In this document: positions 11,901 to 27,800 of the stretch, in pieces
Numbering within the stretch: the first letter of the stretch is position 1
Layout: every line of letters begins with the position of its first letter
DNA from: Pampus argenteus
Lineage: Eukaryota > Chordata > Actinopteri > Scombriformes > Stromateidae
Assembly (NCBI GenBank): GCA_036937835.1
Contig: CM072868.1
Span: 6,893,001-6,957,000, forward strand
Length of the DNA stretch: 64,000 nucleotides
Direction of reading: 5' to 3'
Notes under the pieces: model-generated
Told to the model about the DNA's origin: nothing
Databases searched by the model: none
Seen by the model: the letters and a program-made list of their open reading frames with translations, nothing else
Made by a program: the position numbers and the translations under genes

Positions 11901-14900
11901 GCTAGTCGCCGGCAGCTGGTTAGTCACAACTTTTTACTTTTTAATAATTAATGCATTTTTTTAGATTATTAAACAATGGGAGGACTTGCTGCTTTTCATT
12001 GTTATAAATAATTTAAACTGAATATTTTTGGTTTTTGGATTGTCACATTGGACTCTGGGACGCAGATCCACCGACCGATCTTTTATATATTTGACTGAAT
12101 AATTGGTAACAAAAGAACGTTGCAGGTTGCTGTCTTAGATGTATGAAATACAGAGCAGTAGCGGGTTTATATTCAAGGATTCAAGGATTCAAGGATTTTT
12201 ATTTGTCATTGCAACACATGTAAACATGGGATGCAACGAAATTGGTTTCCCTGGTCCTGGAGCAGCCCAATATCAAATATAATAAAATACAGAATAAAAA
12301 ATAAAATATATATATACACACATCTGTATATATGGAACATAAAATATAAAAGTAAAGCCAATTTTAAATTTAAGTATATACAATGAAAATAGAAAAAGAA
12401 AAAGAAAAACAACTGTAAACCGCTTTGCATTAAGATTGCATGTTTTCACTCTCAGCTTTCTAATGGGTGCTTCTATTCATTATCAATATCAACAAAGTGT
12501 GTAACTATATAGCCATGTTTGGAGGGTTTGGCTGTATACAGTAGTTGCACACTGGTTTAACTATGCCGATAATCCCTATAGAGAGCCCACCAACTGTTAA
12601 GACCCTGAGAGAGAGAGATGGAAATCCATACTAACGATCCATTTACTCTCCTGAACATGCAGGCATTAGCCATGATAATTGGATCACGCATGACTGCAGA
12701 TACATATCCAGAAGAACAGCGAATCAGCCCACTGTGGGGCCAGAGGATCAGTATGCATGGACACACCAATCCTACAGCACCAGGGTTGGGAAATCGTATC
12801 ACCCCACTGATTTGAGTAAAATTAGAAGAAAATGTAGATTCTTTTTACATGTGGCTGTTTAACCGGATCAATATCTGAATTAGTTTACCATCTGTACCCA
12901 TTCTAGACTACGAGTGAGTAAGAAAAAAAAAAAAAAAAAAAACACACACACACACTTCTAAGATATCCACATTTCCATGTTAAATGTCATGCGTGCCGAT
13001 CACTTTCATGCTTTTTGCACTGTTGCACTTCATTGCAATATTCTGCAGTTTATAAGGGAGGCTAGTTTAGGTGGACAAACCCCAGTTTCTGTGGTTTAAA
13101 CCTTTTAAATCCACACACATCTGCTTCAGTTTTGCCCTAATCACACTTGAAACCTCTGCAGTCCTGTTCAGCAGTGAAATTTGGCCTCTGTCAGTAAGTG
13201 GAAGTGGGTCTTTGCAGTGGCTGCTTGGTTGAGTGTCACCCTGTTGAGAGAACTAGAGTGGAAGAAATGTCTTCACTCAACGTGCCCAATTCACCTATCA
13301 CTGTTCGAGGCCTATCTCCTCACTGATCTGCTTTCACTGGTGCGGTCAGGCTCGAGGCATCTGCCAGACACTCCCGTTCCTGCTTTATTACAACAGTGTC
13401 ACTACAAAGGAAAGTCAGCCCTTTACAACAGAGGACATGAGCAGCACCCTGCTGTGATGCCGATAGCAGTACAGTCTTACATCTCTATCACCATGCTTTG
13501 CACAAACGGTGATAATCCAATAGATATCTTCAACATGTCATCCAGATACAACAATCTACAGTATTCACAATTCACAAATGGACAAAGTGGATTTGTGGAA
13601 TTTAATTTCACCTACTCAGACAGACATTCTCAATGGCATTTATGATCGTTCCCAATAAAATCTTTTCATTCGTGTCAAGAGGAATTTATTGGCACAGTTC
13701 ACAGGACACATAACGTGCTCCACATTATTCAGCAAGGAGTAAGGACACTGAGGGAACCGTGTTCCAGTTTGATTTGATTTAAATGTTCAAAAAAAAAAAA
13801 AAAGAAAAAAAAGGGAGAAATTAGATTAAATGTTTAAACTTGTACCTGATGATCTCCTGCACAGGAGTGATAACAGTCAGGTGATCAATGTCCTAGCAAC
13901 AATCCAATCTTGGTTGTTAGTGTGAAGATATTCGATAGGAGCTGGGAGGCTGAGCTTCCTCAGGACATGTTCAACAAAAGCATTTGTCTGTTACTGGGAC
14001 TTTTTTTTATTTTTTTTATTTATTGAGAATTCCTGCAGGCGATGTGATCTTTGACCCTAAAGATTTATCATAGCAAAGCAGAGCAGGCCAAGCTGGACTC
14101 TTAGATTTTCCTCTTAGTCAGATTTTTTTGGAAGGCTTCTTTAGAAAATCATCACCTGTGTGCGCTGTACTCTGACAACACGGAAAGTATGAATTTAGAT
14201 GTTGAAGTTGTCCAACATGTTAGTGCATAAAAGCATCAATACTTTAGTCATGAGTCCGGCAGTTTTCAGGTTAAAATCTAAAACATTGTGCATTTTCTTT
14301 TCAGTTCTTAGGTCGAAGACAGATGAGAAACAAACCTCTCCTGTCTTGATCCCTACTACACCGCCCTACTGTAGCTCCCTTTTGGCTGGGCCCCTGCAGT
14401 CGGCTTTGACTTGCATTCCTCCATGCTGCACCCCGCCTCTGCTCAATCTGCTCCCAAGGCTCTCAGTAACTGCCTGTATCCACTTCAAAACCCTGTTGCT
14501 GCTCTTCATGGCTACAAAGGGAAGCCTTCCCTCCCACCTCTTAGCCATACTTCAGCCCACACTACGCCAGCTAGTGTGTGTTACTTAGTGCCTCCATCTG
14601 TGCTGCTCTTACACGACTATCGCTTTACCCGGTCAAAAGTCTTTACTGCTGGGGCTCCCGCGGTGGTGAAATACGCATCTCAAAGCCTGTGACAGCTGCA
14701 CAGTCGCAGCCCTTTCTCTGTGTGGTGACCTCTCACTTAATGTGCTTCAGCACCAACTCATTTTGAATGTGGATATCGTTTTGCCTTGAATAAACCACTC
14801 CAAGAACAATGCTTTCATCTTTCACTCATTTCGGCACCACTGTTGTCACAAGAGTTACAAAATTGCCTCCTACTGAGTGTCAGCTATATTTCTAAAATAT

Positions 14901-15338
14901 AAAAAGAACAGGACGCTCACTCCAACCTACTCCAATGCTCATTATAGGAGGCTCATTCTGCACTACGCAGCCATTGTGATGGGGGAAAACGCACAAACTG
15001 TCGAGCCGAGAGCACACAGCAGGCTTCACATCATGCAAAATGTTGCTGCCATCTAATGTGTTTCATTAATCCCGTAACATTCTTCGGCTGATCCATTTTG
15101 GTGGTGGATCCTTCGCGCAGGCGGGAGACGCTGGCTAAATTGCTTTTTCGATGAAGACTGCCGTGTCGCCACGGCAACCCTTCCCCCTTCCCTCCCCTCT
15201 CTACAAAGTCAGGACATGTCACAGAGTGCCAGACACATTGTGGGCACTTAGTTAATAATTCAGTGATAAATTAACGGGTTTCTGAGGAAAACAGGTGCCA
15301 GAATGTCAGAGAGTTTCAGGAGAGAGAGAGAGAGAGAC

Positions 15339-15369
<31 letters not shown>

Positions 15370-15774
15370 AAAGAGGAGAAGGGGAGGTGGTGGTGCTTCC
15401 CCCTCCAGCCTTGCGTGGAGGCACAAAAGCGACCCCCTGAATACAGGCTTTAAATCCAAACTTGGACTCTGCCCGGCAAGAAGTTTTTTAAATAGTGAAG
15501 AACGTAGCGTAAAAAGGCAGGGGGGATTGTAAAGGAGTAAAAAGCTAGGGCTCAATAGATATCTGCAGCATTGTGTCTGCACAGGCGTGGGCTGCCCCTG
15601 AGGCCTACATTCTGCAAGGTCAAAGGTCAAGACGGCAGGGGGTGCATTCTTCGCTCCCAGGGTGTTTGGACCAGTCCGTCTGCCTCCCTGCCCCCATACA
15701 CTCACTGGTCTTTATTCCTCTCTCGTTTATCCCTCTTTCTTCATGTTAAATTACAAAAGGGCAAAATGTAAACC

Positions 15775-15818
<44 letters not shown>

Positions 15819-18800
15819 CTAAAGTGGCGAAATTTCAGATCCCTTTCACATCCCGTTCTCTCTGCTTTGACCTTTGTTATTTTCAAAATCGCAAAAAAAT
15901 AATTCTGTCTGAAAACAGTCGTTGCCCAAAGAGAATAAAACTGAAGACATCAGTCATGTGTTGCAGTGTGGACATTGATGTGTGATTATCATCTGACCTC
16001 AGGCATCTGTTCGCCATTTGTGATCCACTTTTGACAATCCTGATTTGCTGTCGCTCTCTCGCTCCTCAAGCCTAACTCTTGTAAATAACAATCCATCCAG
16101 GGCTGGGCGATTTATCAAAATCATATATTGTGATATGAGACTATTATGTGAAAGAATCAATAGTCATCTATACAGTATTGTTGCAATATTGATTTTTGTC
16201 CATATCATCCAGGCCTACATCCATCCTTTGATAAACAGTGGAGCTGTCATGTACCAACTGATCACTAAAAGGCACTTATACAATAGCTTTGGTATTTCAG
16301 TATGGATAGCAACTGTTTTTAATGGAATTAGCTTCTGAACTCACGAGAAACACAAAAATGCAAAGTAGTTGTATTAAAAAGGAAAGTGTGACGTACTTTA
16401 CATAATTCCTTTTATAATTTTTTATGTACAGCCTTATAACAAACAACCTTTTACCAACATAAGCAATTTGGCTTTTAGCAAACATTGTGAAACCTTGAGG
16501 TGGCTGGCTGCAAAACGTGCAGTTAGATGAGAAGTTTGATACTGCTCTCATATCTGTAGAGTTAATATGTAGCTAGATAGCTTAGTTCATCTAGATGCTA
16601 AGAACTGGGAAACACCTAGCATGACTCTGTCAAGTAAAAAAACAAACAAAAAAAAAGCACACACACAAGCAAACAAACATATTGTATGTTATAAATTATA
16701 TGAAGTCAGGTTAACATTCTTGTTCAGGTCAATCATTAAATCCTGCTGAAACTCAGGTGAGCAGCAATGATTTACCTCAACACCGTTCACAGAGGACAGA
16801 AGCTTGTCGTGTGAACATTGTGTCATCGTTTCTCAGGTAGTTGTTCTTCACACCTCGTACCATCGACCTGCATTTCATCAAGTCGAGGCCTGCAGGGTCT
16901 AACAGACAGACAGACAGACAGGCAGGCAGGCAGGCAGACAGGGATGATATGAAGCTGGTCTGGCTCTGGACCAGCTGGACCCGCTCTATCAGTTACCTTA
17001 GCGTGACCCTTTGAGGCGGGCATTATACGCTCGCTGTGAACGGCCAACTCATGACTTGGAAAGCCTGGTGCATTTTTGGGAGTTTTTATTTGCACGGTGT
17101 GTTCCAGAGGTAATACAACACACACACACAAACACACATACACACACTCTCTCTCTCTCTATCTCACTCTCCAACTGTAATCCAATACAATAAGTAATGG
17201 ATTCTGGCATTAAATGAAGTCAGATATGCACAAACACACGCACTGAAAACGTCAGAAAAGCACTTTGTATAGCCTCATTAAGTCTGTGCCTTTAGGGACC
17301 TTCAAGCCATTACATATTAATAATCAGACAAAAACACACATTAGAATAAGCCTTTCAGCACAACTTCATTTTCACGCATGTGCTCTACACTTACTGCTCA
17401 ATTAGCAACACTCAGCAAACAGACTCCCAGCAGCCGTGCATTCATTCGACCCATAAGACTCCACATTACGGTTTCTGTGGCGCTCCGGTTTCCTGGAGTG
17501 CTTCCCCGTAGTGACCTCTGTTTGACCCCATATTTAACTCCCACCACTCCTTTCGCTCAGAGAAGTCTGCTAGAGCCGCAGCTCAAACCCCCCGATCCCG
17601 TCGCTAAACAACACATTAATATTTATAGACGTTTAAGGGGAAAGCTTTTTGGATGCATTATCAGCGTTTTGTGCATAATCAGGGCAGCTCTGGATTCTAT
17701 ATGCTTCAATCTATCCAGCACATCTTTACATTTAGGTGGCTGGTTAGCACTCTGCTGTGTGTGTGTGGAGGTGGGGTGGGGGGTTCTTGTGCTCACCTTT
17801 AGCCAATTTATATAGTGAGATAACAAATTTCATGCATACAATTCAAATATGAAAATGAATATCATTCAAATGCTGGCCATCTCATTACATCCTGGTATTC
17901 CTGAGGCCAATCAGACTGATGACATATAACACTTAGATTAAATGTCTAGAGCTGCAACGATTAATCGATTAATAGATTAACATCAGCACCTGTACACTAT
18001 GCAATAACAATCCTACAAGAGCCAGTTGTCTTCGGGTAAAAGAGGGCAACATAAAATGCAGATTTTGCAGAGGTAACATAAATACATTTTTTTAATAGTA
18101 GCTGTCTACCGGTGTATTATCCATAATTTCATATACTGTAATATGATTGGTTGGTTAGTAAATGTAGGTCGAAACAGCAGTCATACACTGAGCCTCCAAT
18201 TTCAGTGAACTTGCCGAACTACAACAATTATTTTTGATTGACAACCAAGAGTTTCACCACGTTTGTCCCACAATTTTTCAACTTTCATCTCGGACAGCTC
18301 AAAAGCACAAAGTGTGAAGGGGCCTTAATACCACTGAACATTTTTATTGCTGCCCTTTAAAAAAAGCCACACAGACTATTTAGATGTTAAATAATGTTCT
18401 GACCACATCTAATAAAAGCGTAATATACACACCAAATGCCACGATGTTGAGACACTGCGTACTTGGCAGGGCGCTGGCTATTTTTGGTCCAATTGTGCCG
18501 TCCACAGCCAGCAAGGAGCCTCACAAATCACAGCGACACCCTGAGTCTGCTCAGCCTTATAAAACAACAGACGTCTGACAGAGGTAGGCACACCATGGCC
18601 TCAGTGTGTGAAAAACACACACACACATAATCTATATATAGCCATGTGAACCCGACTTCTCACATATCCTCCAAATCTTCAGTAAATATCTAGTTTCTGC
18701 TGCTGTGGGCTATGATGCACAATGCAACAATAGTTCCCGTTTCCTGAGGGAAAGGATGTTCTTGCTCTCTGTCCATTACCCGAGTGAGATTTTGTTCTAC

Positions 18801-21800
18801 GGTGACACTGGATTACGTTACACTTTATATCCATCCATTAACCCGTTTCCCCCCTCTGGGTTTAAGCTCATTAAAAGTCACATCTGTTTGTCACTGCGAA
18901 CCAGCCCCATGCATTTTATAGCCGAGCTGTACATCTGGACCTCTGTCGTATCTTTCACAATCCCACCCCCCTCACCACCTTCCCACCCTGCTCCATGCAC
19001 GCCTTATTCTCCACTTATCCCACACCCCGACAATTTTCACAGCAGTCGAGACAGATTCAGACTCCCATAAGCTCCCTCTTCAATAGAAACGGCCCATATT
19101 GGCCAGTTTAAGAGTCTCGTGGGCACAGATTGCATTTCATCCAGATTAACATCACACAAATCAAATATCCATCATAGCTGCACAACATGTCTGGGGCTGC
19201 AGGGGCGATATTTATGTAATTCACGTTATTAAATGAAGAATTTCTCAACTGTGGTCAGCGAATAATACAATTTTTATTTAATTAAAAATGCTAAAAAAGT
19301 TTTATTCAATTAGGAGTTTTAAGAGATTAGGGATACTGTTTCACTGCATTTATATCAACTGCAGACTGTCGCCTTATAAAACAGGATTAAAGAAAATAGG
19401 ATAAAGAGCAGATGAAAGGGAAAAACAGACAATGGAAATAAAGAGACAGTCAGGCTTGGAACAACGATAAAACAGGACATAAAAGCATGTTGTAAAAATG
19501 CTTCCATGTATATGAACTGTGATTTGAAAAGTGATTTAAAAAGATGCTACTGGACTGGCAGAGTGTTGCAGAACTCAGGAGCTCCCCTCATACTGCAAGT
19601 AGTTATAAAAAGGTCTGATGTGGAGCTCGGAGCCAAACCTCTCATGAGACTCAAAATAAACATCCATCAATTTTCTAAACGCTTAAAGCACAGTGTCTTT
19701 TTCTCTTCTCCTACAACTTCCTTCCAGCTTCTCAGGGGAATCTCTAAGAGCTCCCACACAGGAGAGGTTGGGGCAATTTCTATGTGTCAATGCATTAAGA
19801 TGCAAAATAAACCTAAGTACTGTCATATCTACAGTGTTTCCAGCAGTGAGGGTCAAATCAGCGAAGCCCAGGGTTCATAACATTATAGAAGTTGGTGTTG
19901 AATTTCTTCTTCTTTTTTTTTTTTTTTTTTTTTGGGCTACAACTAACAATTATTTTCATTAAACATCCGGAAATTGTGAAAAATGTCAAAATCAACTTCC
20001 CAGAGCTCAAAGTAGTTTTTAAATTGCTTGTTTTGTCCAAGAGTCCAAAACCCAAATGTATCGATTTTACTGTCAAAACCCAAGAAGCTAGAACAATTTA
20101 TGGCATTTTTGGTAGAATAAAAAATGCCAAACAGTTGATCAATTATGAAATGAAATACCTGACTAGCTTTTCTAAAACAAAAAAAAACAAAAAAACAGTC
20201 CCTGTCTGCAAAAACAAAAAATACTAGATTACCTGTCTCTAACACTATTTCATGCCTCTGCAAGTTGATTTTCAGGGAACACTTTCAGATAACACAACGA
20301 TCAATCTAAACAAACAGTATGTGGCAATAGTTGCATATCTTTGTTTTATACTGAAGGGCTGCGTGATAATTCCTTTCCTCTTTCCTGCCAAGCCAATAAA
20401 CACGAGTTACTATTTGATGTCACTTTACTTTTTAAGAGTTGATACTATTAAGAGACCGCATTGTTGTCAGAGCAGGCGTGGTCTGACGTAGTAAAACTAT
20501 ATACATGTTTAAAAAGCATGTCTGTGTTTTATCTCACTTAATAAAAAGCAACTTTTTTTCTGTAACATATGTATTGTGTTGCTTTTCAGACAATAACACC
20601 ATACAAGTCTTTCATTGTTACTTGCTGCTAGTATGTCGCGTTGACAGGCAACACAAAAAGTAACATGAGGGTTTGATAATTGTAAACAAACATCTGACAG
20701 CGAGAGTGAGTCTACAGCAGCTATAACAGAGATGATGAAAAGAAAAAAAAAAAGGGTAAAACAGACAGACAGATAGGAGGCCAAGAGACATTAGTGTCGA
20801 TTTTCAGGGTCATGTCGCCCTGATGGAGGGCTGATTGACAGGGCAGAGCAAAAGGTTCAAAGTTCAAGCCTTTAATAGCCCGGCTGAAACAGCACAGCCT
20901 TCATGCCATCCGTTCACCCCTAACCTCCATGTAACCCCTAATCCTCCCCGACACCTACGTCTCAGCTTTTAAATTAAACCGTCACAAGGACAAAAAAAAC
21001 AAAAAAAAACTTTAAATAAACATCCAGTAATCTCCCTTCTCACTACCTTCCCATCTTGTGGACCTGAGGGTCTCTTTTAGGGGGATTTGTCTTGTACACA
21101 CCTGTAAAGATAAATAAATAAAAAAAATAGTTACGGTACAGGTTTTTTTTGGGTGAGTGATTTCTATTAACGGAGGTAAAGCAGGCCATCCAAGCACTTG
21201 AATCCTCCACTGCATCAGAGAAGTGTGCGCTCGGTGGTGTGTTTGTGATCTGAGGCCTCCCACAGATGCAGGCAGAGGTCACCAGCCCTCACTAAGCCTT
21301 GGCTTCCTACAGACTCTTCTGATATCTTATTTCAGCAGTTCAAGGGCTTTTTTTTTTTGGCAAGATGATATAATCCTCAACCACAAATCCTCCACTCAAT
21401 GCAACACATATTCATTATTTATTTATTTATTTTTTTTTTACTGTCCAAAAGCCTGGAAATGCTCAGGCCACTGGCAATTAAATACTGTGTCAGAGTGATA
21501 ATGTTTGGCCTTTGAGTGGAGACAGAATAAATTAAATCTCTCAGCATAATAAATCAACAGGAGAACACTTAGAGTTATGAAGGCTATAATTTAGTAAAAA
21601 AAAAATGCTAGTGATGTAAAGCGATATAATTTAAACTGTACATCTCCCTTTGTTAGCCGTTGTCATGGTGAAAGGGTTAGATTAATGCCAGCTGGAGGAA
21701 AACATTTTTGTGATATTTAGGCTACAGTGGGAGCACATTTTCCATGACATTTATAATGACACTGGCCTGGATGCAGCGTTCACTTAATATAGTAATTGCT

Positions 21801-24800
21801 GCTGTAACCACTTTGTTGTTTGTGACAGACCCTGTGGTGTTATATGATGACTTCAGTATGAATTATGACCATCTTTATTTCAGTAAAAATAAAACCAAAA
21901 AAACCAAAACACAGACCTATGAAATTTCCGTCACTAGTGGCTTTCTCTCCCAATTGTTCAATTCAGTACAACTTTATTTATGCCAGATCTACGGATACAG
22001 TGATTAACTAATGTTAATGCATACATTTAGACAGAAACTATATGTGGAATTGTTTATGAATATATTAAATATATTAAAAATACCTAAACAATTATCTAAA
22101 AAAAAATGTACAAGCGTTTCACCTGAATGCTGCACAGGATGAGATGTCACTTCTGAACAGGTCATTAACAAAATTATTGATAAATGCAGCTCTGCGAAGG
22201 CTTTTTCTTTGCTTTTTATTACAGTTCGGCTCCAAAGTGTTAAACATTTTAAGGCAGCGTGGCAGAGCAACGCAGATCTCTGTCTCACAGCGATTTGTCA
22301 TCGGGCTCAACATTTAAACAGGAGAGGAAAAACTATTAAAGTGTGCCAATAATCAGGAAGAAAGAAAAAAAAAAAGTAGGGCGGCTTTGTGTTTCACTCC
22401 TTTTACAGACTCAGAAAGAAAAAGAGAAGAAGAGGATGACAAACAGAAGTACTGGAGCAACAAATCTTAACATTTGTTAACCCACAGTATCGTTTGAAGA
22501 GCACAAGACGATACAACTGAAAATGAATCACCGCTGCTCACATAAAGTTGTGACCATTAGCTCATGTGACCTTTGTAGTGAGTAGAGAATGGAGGCTGGT
22601 TCAAAGGGTGGGAAAAGGGTGTCCTTTCTCGCTTGGACTTCCTCCAACAGCTCTCTGGACTGAGCTACAGGAAACCTGCACATAACTGCAGCCAGAACAA
22701 AATGGAAGAAAAAAAAGGAAGCGGTGGATGAACCTGAAATGACTAACCCTAAACTGCTATAGTGCATGAAAAAAAAAAAAAAGCACACAGTATATTCTAT
22801 ATGTTCATCAGCGGCAGGAGTGTTTTAAAATATTTAATAGGCATCTTACATAAGGAAAAATGAGTAAGCCAACCAATTTCCTGAGAGTGATCCATGGTAG
22901 AGAAAGATGAAGCAAATATGGCGCCCTGCTAACGAGAAAACCCTGAATGCATCATTGTCCCGTGCTGGTTTTGAAAAGCTGTCCAGGGAAATGTGATTAA
23001 TGTTTTCCACAAACTCAAAAGAGGAAGTCCCAGGAGATTTGGATAGAGACAGAGAGAGAGAGAAAGAGAAAGAGGGAGTTGCACTTTTTAAAAGTAGTCA
23101 AGTTCAATAATAGGCTAACATTAAACTATGGAATCCATTGCCAAGGAAGGAGGCCCTCCCATTAATGTGAGTCATGGAAGACCACAAGCAGGGGCCATAA
23201 AAAAAAAATGCAACAGCCAAGAGCAAATTAAATGCCAAAAACAAGAAAAAAAAAAAAGAAGCTATGAAATGATTTTCCGTGCACCTCCAAATCAGGGAAA
23301 TAAAAGACAATCACTGGTTGTTTGTTTTTTTGTCTCAATATCCGTCCTCATTAGACCAGATCTGACCAACATCATTCCCTGATCCTGACGGCTGCTCTCG
23401 AGCAGGGAGCAGGAGACAAAGAGGACACACATGGGTGAGGTGCAGCTCTGCCTTCGTCTGTGGCCGTCTGGAATGTGCTGCTGGTTTACTGGGTTTATAA
23501 ATAACCGGCAGAAACGGGGCAGACACAAAAGGCGCTGCTGTTCTGAGCAGGACCGCTCTCACAGAGCACCCTCTCCACGCTGAAGGTTACTACCAACGTC
23601 TCACAGGAGCAGTTAGCACCAGCGCCCAACCCAGCCAGCCAGCCAGCCAGCCAGCATGCATGCATGCATGCATGCGTGTATCCCTGCACCACCACCCTGA
23701 ATTCAGAAAAGAATAGTCAAAGCCACCTTTAATAGCAAACAAGGTGCTAGTGTGTGTGTACCAACCTGAGTTTAGTCTATTTTTGCAACAGCAACACCTG
23801 CCAGGGTCCAAATGTGGTAATTTAAACTGATTTTAAACTGGACACTATTGATTGTATAAAAGTAGATACTGTTATATCCATCTACCATGTCTGACCCCTT
23901 ACAGCCCATCTTCCAACCCCAACCCCCCCCCTTACAGTATCAAGACCACAGCCTCTTTCCACTGGCAGTAACCATCTTTAACATGAACAGTACAAAACTG
24001 TAAACATAACTTCACCTCCATACTGTGTTAAAATCCATATGGCATAATGCTTATAACAAGTGGCGTTCAATCACTACAGCTAGTGGATACTAAATCTAAA
24101 TCTATTGAGCGACTCTGCAATTTTTCCATGTCTCACTGAGAATTGTGAAAAAAGAACCTTCTGTGGTACAAAAACATACAATCCATCTGTGAGATGACAT
24201 ATCAGCTCACACAGGAATAGGCTTCTTGTAATAAAAAAAGGAGACAATGTGGCTGTAATGATGTGGTTGCATTGTATACCTGCATGAAAAGTGGCAGCCG
24301 GTTATTTGAAAAAGCAACGAGTTCTTCTGTGCAAAACCACGTGCTGTGCCAGAGCTGATAGAAACAGATTATGAGAAGAATCAATCCGTGCTGCCACATT
24401 ACAACCTTCGTCCCTTTTCTCCTGGTTGCTGGGGAGCAGGCGCCTACTGCTGCCTGCGCCTGGAGCTCAACCAAGATAGAAATCAGCCTGGTTTTTATCT
24501 CTCAGTCCTCCTCTTCACCTTTCAGTCCTCCATTCCTTCTTGCCCTCCTCCACCCTTTTTTGTTTTTGAAATGAAGGACTGTAATGACATGCATTGAGCG
24601 TGCAGGAGAGGTAAGGAATGAGGGAGGAGGGGGGGGTGAAAGGGTGATGGGCTGCACAATAGCCAGTCACACCACATTTAAACAATTTTCTGCGACACAC
24701 GGTATAAATGGAAAGTAAGGAGGGCTGGCCAGTATGTACTTCTGTATGTGCTGTTCTTTGCACTGTGGAAAATTGGATTGGGATGCCGATTCTGCTCCAC

Positions 24801-27800
24801 GATGTGACTTTTGACAGTTTTCTCTCAAAATCGCCACAAAGAAAATACATCAATACATCATCCGAACTGGCTCTCCTCTGCCCCCCCTGTAAAAGGTGTC
24901 ATTTAAAAAAAAAAAAAAAAAGAATAAAAAAGAAAAAGCAGCTTAATGGTTTCTCCACTAGCTGAAGGAAACAATGTTTGTAAGGCAACATGTATTTGAG
25001 GGAACATTTTCTGGCAGAGACTTGCATGTCTTCCTGTGGGTGCGATGTGATTGACAGTAAGTTACATGCACTGATGTGAAAACAGTTTACTTGGCAACAG
25101 TGACAACAATATGACGGGGAACTAAACAATGCCAAACCTCAAGGAATGATGTGATGGATTATTTAACTGTCTATTTTTGGCATTTTTTACATATGTGCTG
25201 GTTCTTTTTATTATAAAAAAACAAAACAAAAGCTGGCTTCCTAAGGCCTTATATCTCCATCTAAGATGACTGTATGCAAACAACAAAGAATAAGAGAGTT
25301 GCAAACCTTAAATATATATATATGTTTTTCTATTATCCCTTTATGTCAATCCACAAGTGTATCACTTGCAATTTAACAAGTAAAAATGCCAAGAACCTGT
25401 CGCCTGCAGGTTCTGAAATGGAAGATGTTGCTGCCTTTCTTGTGTTTTTATACTAGTTTTTAATCTAGTATGTATAATATCTTTTGGTTTTGAAATCTTT
25501 GTCAGACAAAACAAGCTATTTGGAGACATCACCTCAGGCTCTGGTAACAGCTGTCTCACATCTTTGACTAAACTATTAGTTGAATCATAGAAAAAATATT
25601 CAACGGAACAAGTCGAGTTACTTGTAATATCCCTGAGCACAATAAAGAATGTTAAGACGATTTCATACTGATCACCAGACAGACCACAGCGCTGCAAACA
25701 AAGTTGTCTATAAATGTTCTTTTACACTCATACTCTTTGTGTGGTTGCTTTTTTTTACTTTTACAGGTCCATTCAAGGCGATCAGCGCTTAAAACCTCAG
25801 CGTTTAGCGACATGCAGAGCGTCGTTACTTTGCAGACACAGATGCAGCTGCTGGATGTAGAGCGGATCTAATTAAATGCTGTTCCACATTAACAGGATTG
25901 AGCGAACCTACAGATTTTCTGCCTGCTCCCTCCGGCCTGTGAGTGGCACTCGGTGTAATGCATACGAGCAGGAACCGGACGAAAGCGTTTCCTAGAATAT
26001 ACACGCATCCTGCCAGACGCAAGCGAAACCGACATCCGTACACACAGATGACCAGTACACATTGTGCCTTGGATCGGTCGAACATGGTGGCGTGGTGGCA
26101 GCGTTACAGATGCACAATGGGCAGAGTGGAGATATTGCCACAGTTGAAGATGCTTTTCGAGGCTTAGGGTGCTTTTAGTAGCCCCGGGGTGATATCTAGA
26201 GGTGTAAGCTGCAATGTCACCCTCAATCTCAGTCTAATTACATCTTAAGCTTTACCTCAGTCATCTGGATTGAACTTAATATATTCCATCTTTGCCACCA
26301 GTCATCTTGTTGTCACTGCACTTAAGGGCTTTGGATCGAAACTCTCGTAGCTCATGTTTTGCTTCTTACGCTGCCAAATACCAACCAGGAAACTGTGGTC
26401 TGTCCAACACATAGTATATATGGTGGCCTACAGAGTGCACTGTTTGTTAGTGGATGCATTCCCCCAACATAAACTAGCAGCTAAATCTGAGTACTGAATG
26501 CGGGTTTGCTCACAGAGGCTTCATCTCAGAGATAATTTAAGGAGATAATAAGCTGCATGCTGATTAACAGGCTCTATCAAATCAATTCTCTTTCACCCAG
26601 AACACGCTCCTGTAGGAAAGCACAGTTCAGACTATACGTTTACTGCCTGGGTCCAGATGGAGGAGTCTGAACGGACAAAACAAAAAGCGTGATGATATCT
26701 GAGCTAAGAGCTCCGAGATATAAACAGCAGGCCGGTGTTCTTGCAAATAGAGAGTCCATATGGGAGTCTGCTACGCAACTGGCTCTCTTCACTCTCTGTT
26801 TATGCTCTCGCTCACATTTGTTGAGACAACAGAAAAACTGGTCAAGATCTCGACGGTCACTTCTTCACATGACTGACTGCAACGGCCGGGGGTAAAAACA
26901 AGTTTGCTCAAATAATGTTTATAATTTTTGACAGATAACCTACCACACAGCAGACCGCACAGCCTTCTTCTTCACTGCTGCATCTCATTGGTGCTCACAC
27001 CCTGAGCTTTATGACCCTGAAAGGTTTCCTGCTTTCATTTACCTCTACACCATGACAGCCCACTTTAAAACAGCTTAAATTCACTCAGACTCTCGTGGGG
27101 TGACTAGAGCAAAGCAAGCCAAAGAATCTGCCCCATGGTCCTAACATTATTTTTACACTATCATTGCAATAACTGCAATGTGTAACCTTTAAGACCTCTA
27201 GATTATGAAATACAGCGCTAGTCAAAAGTTTGCACACCCCTTCCTTTACAAGTAGCAGGGCTACGAGGCTGGGCTGCCTTCCAAGCATAGAGTGAAATCC
27301 TGATGGTGTTGCAGGTCATTACAACAGTAGCGGAGATGCTGTTTGCAAAAGTGGCATTTTGGCCAGAGGGTGGCCCAAGAAGAAATTTAATTATCTTTGA
27401 AAATGGAAAATAGTTAATCTGCCTACATTTTATGATACGTTGCCTATGAGATTAATATTTCTTGGGTTCTCTGGGAGTGACAAAACGAAAGGAAAAACCT
27501 GACTAAATGGGCGGTGAAAGCATTACAAATGCAGATGTTTCCATACAGGAGTCAAGGGGGTCACTGAGTCGAAGAATTTCATATAATCTCAACAAGCTGG
27601 AAGATTTTGAATGATAGAAAACACTAAATGAGGGAATATCTTTTGGAAGAATGGTGTTTATCTCTCTGTTAGAGCACTATGCCAAGGAGCATTAAAGCTG
27701 TAGTAGCCTCATAGTGGCCCAATACTTCCCTTTGCTCTTTGCAAAACTTCAAGGTGTTGACGATGGTGCAAGTCAAAAGGGACAAACTGGTAATTACCAA

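Noticed and set aside
17378..17815. 145-codon plus-strand frame in nxn intron 1
   Set aside because: Composition looks random, there is no domain, and no promoter or polyadenylation context is evident.
18705..19070. 121-codon plus-strand frame with a Pro/Ser-rich end
   Set aside because: The Pro-rich part comes from a simple C-rich stretch. No similarity recognised.
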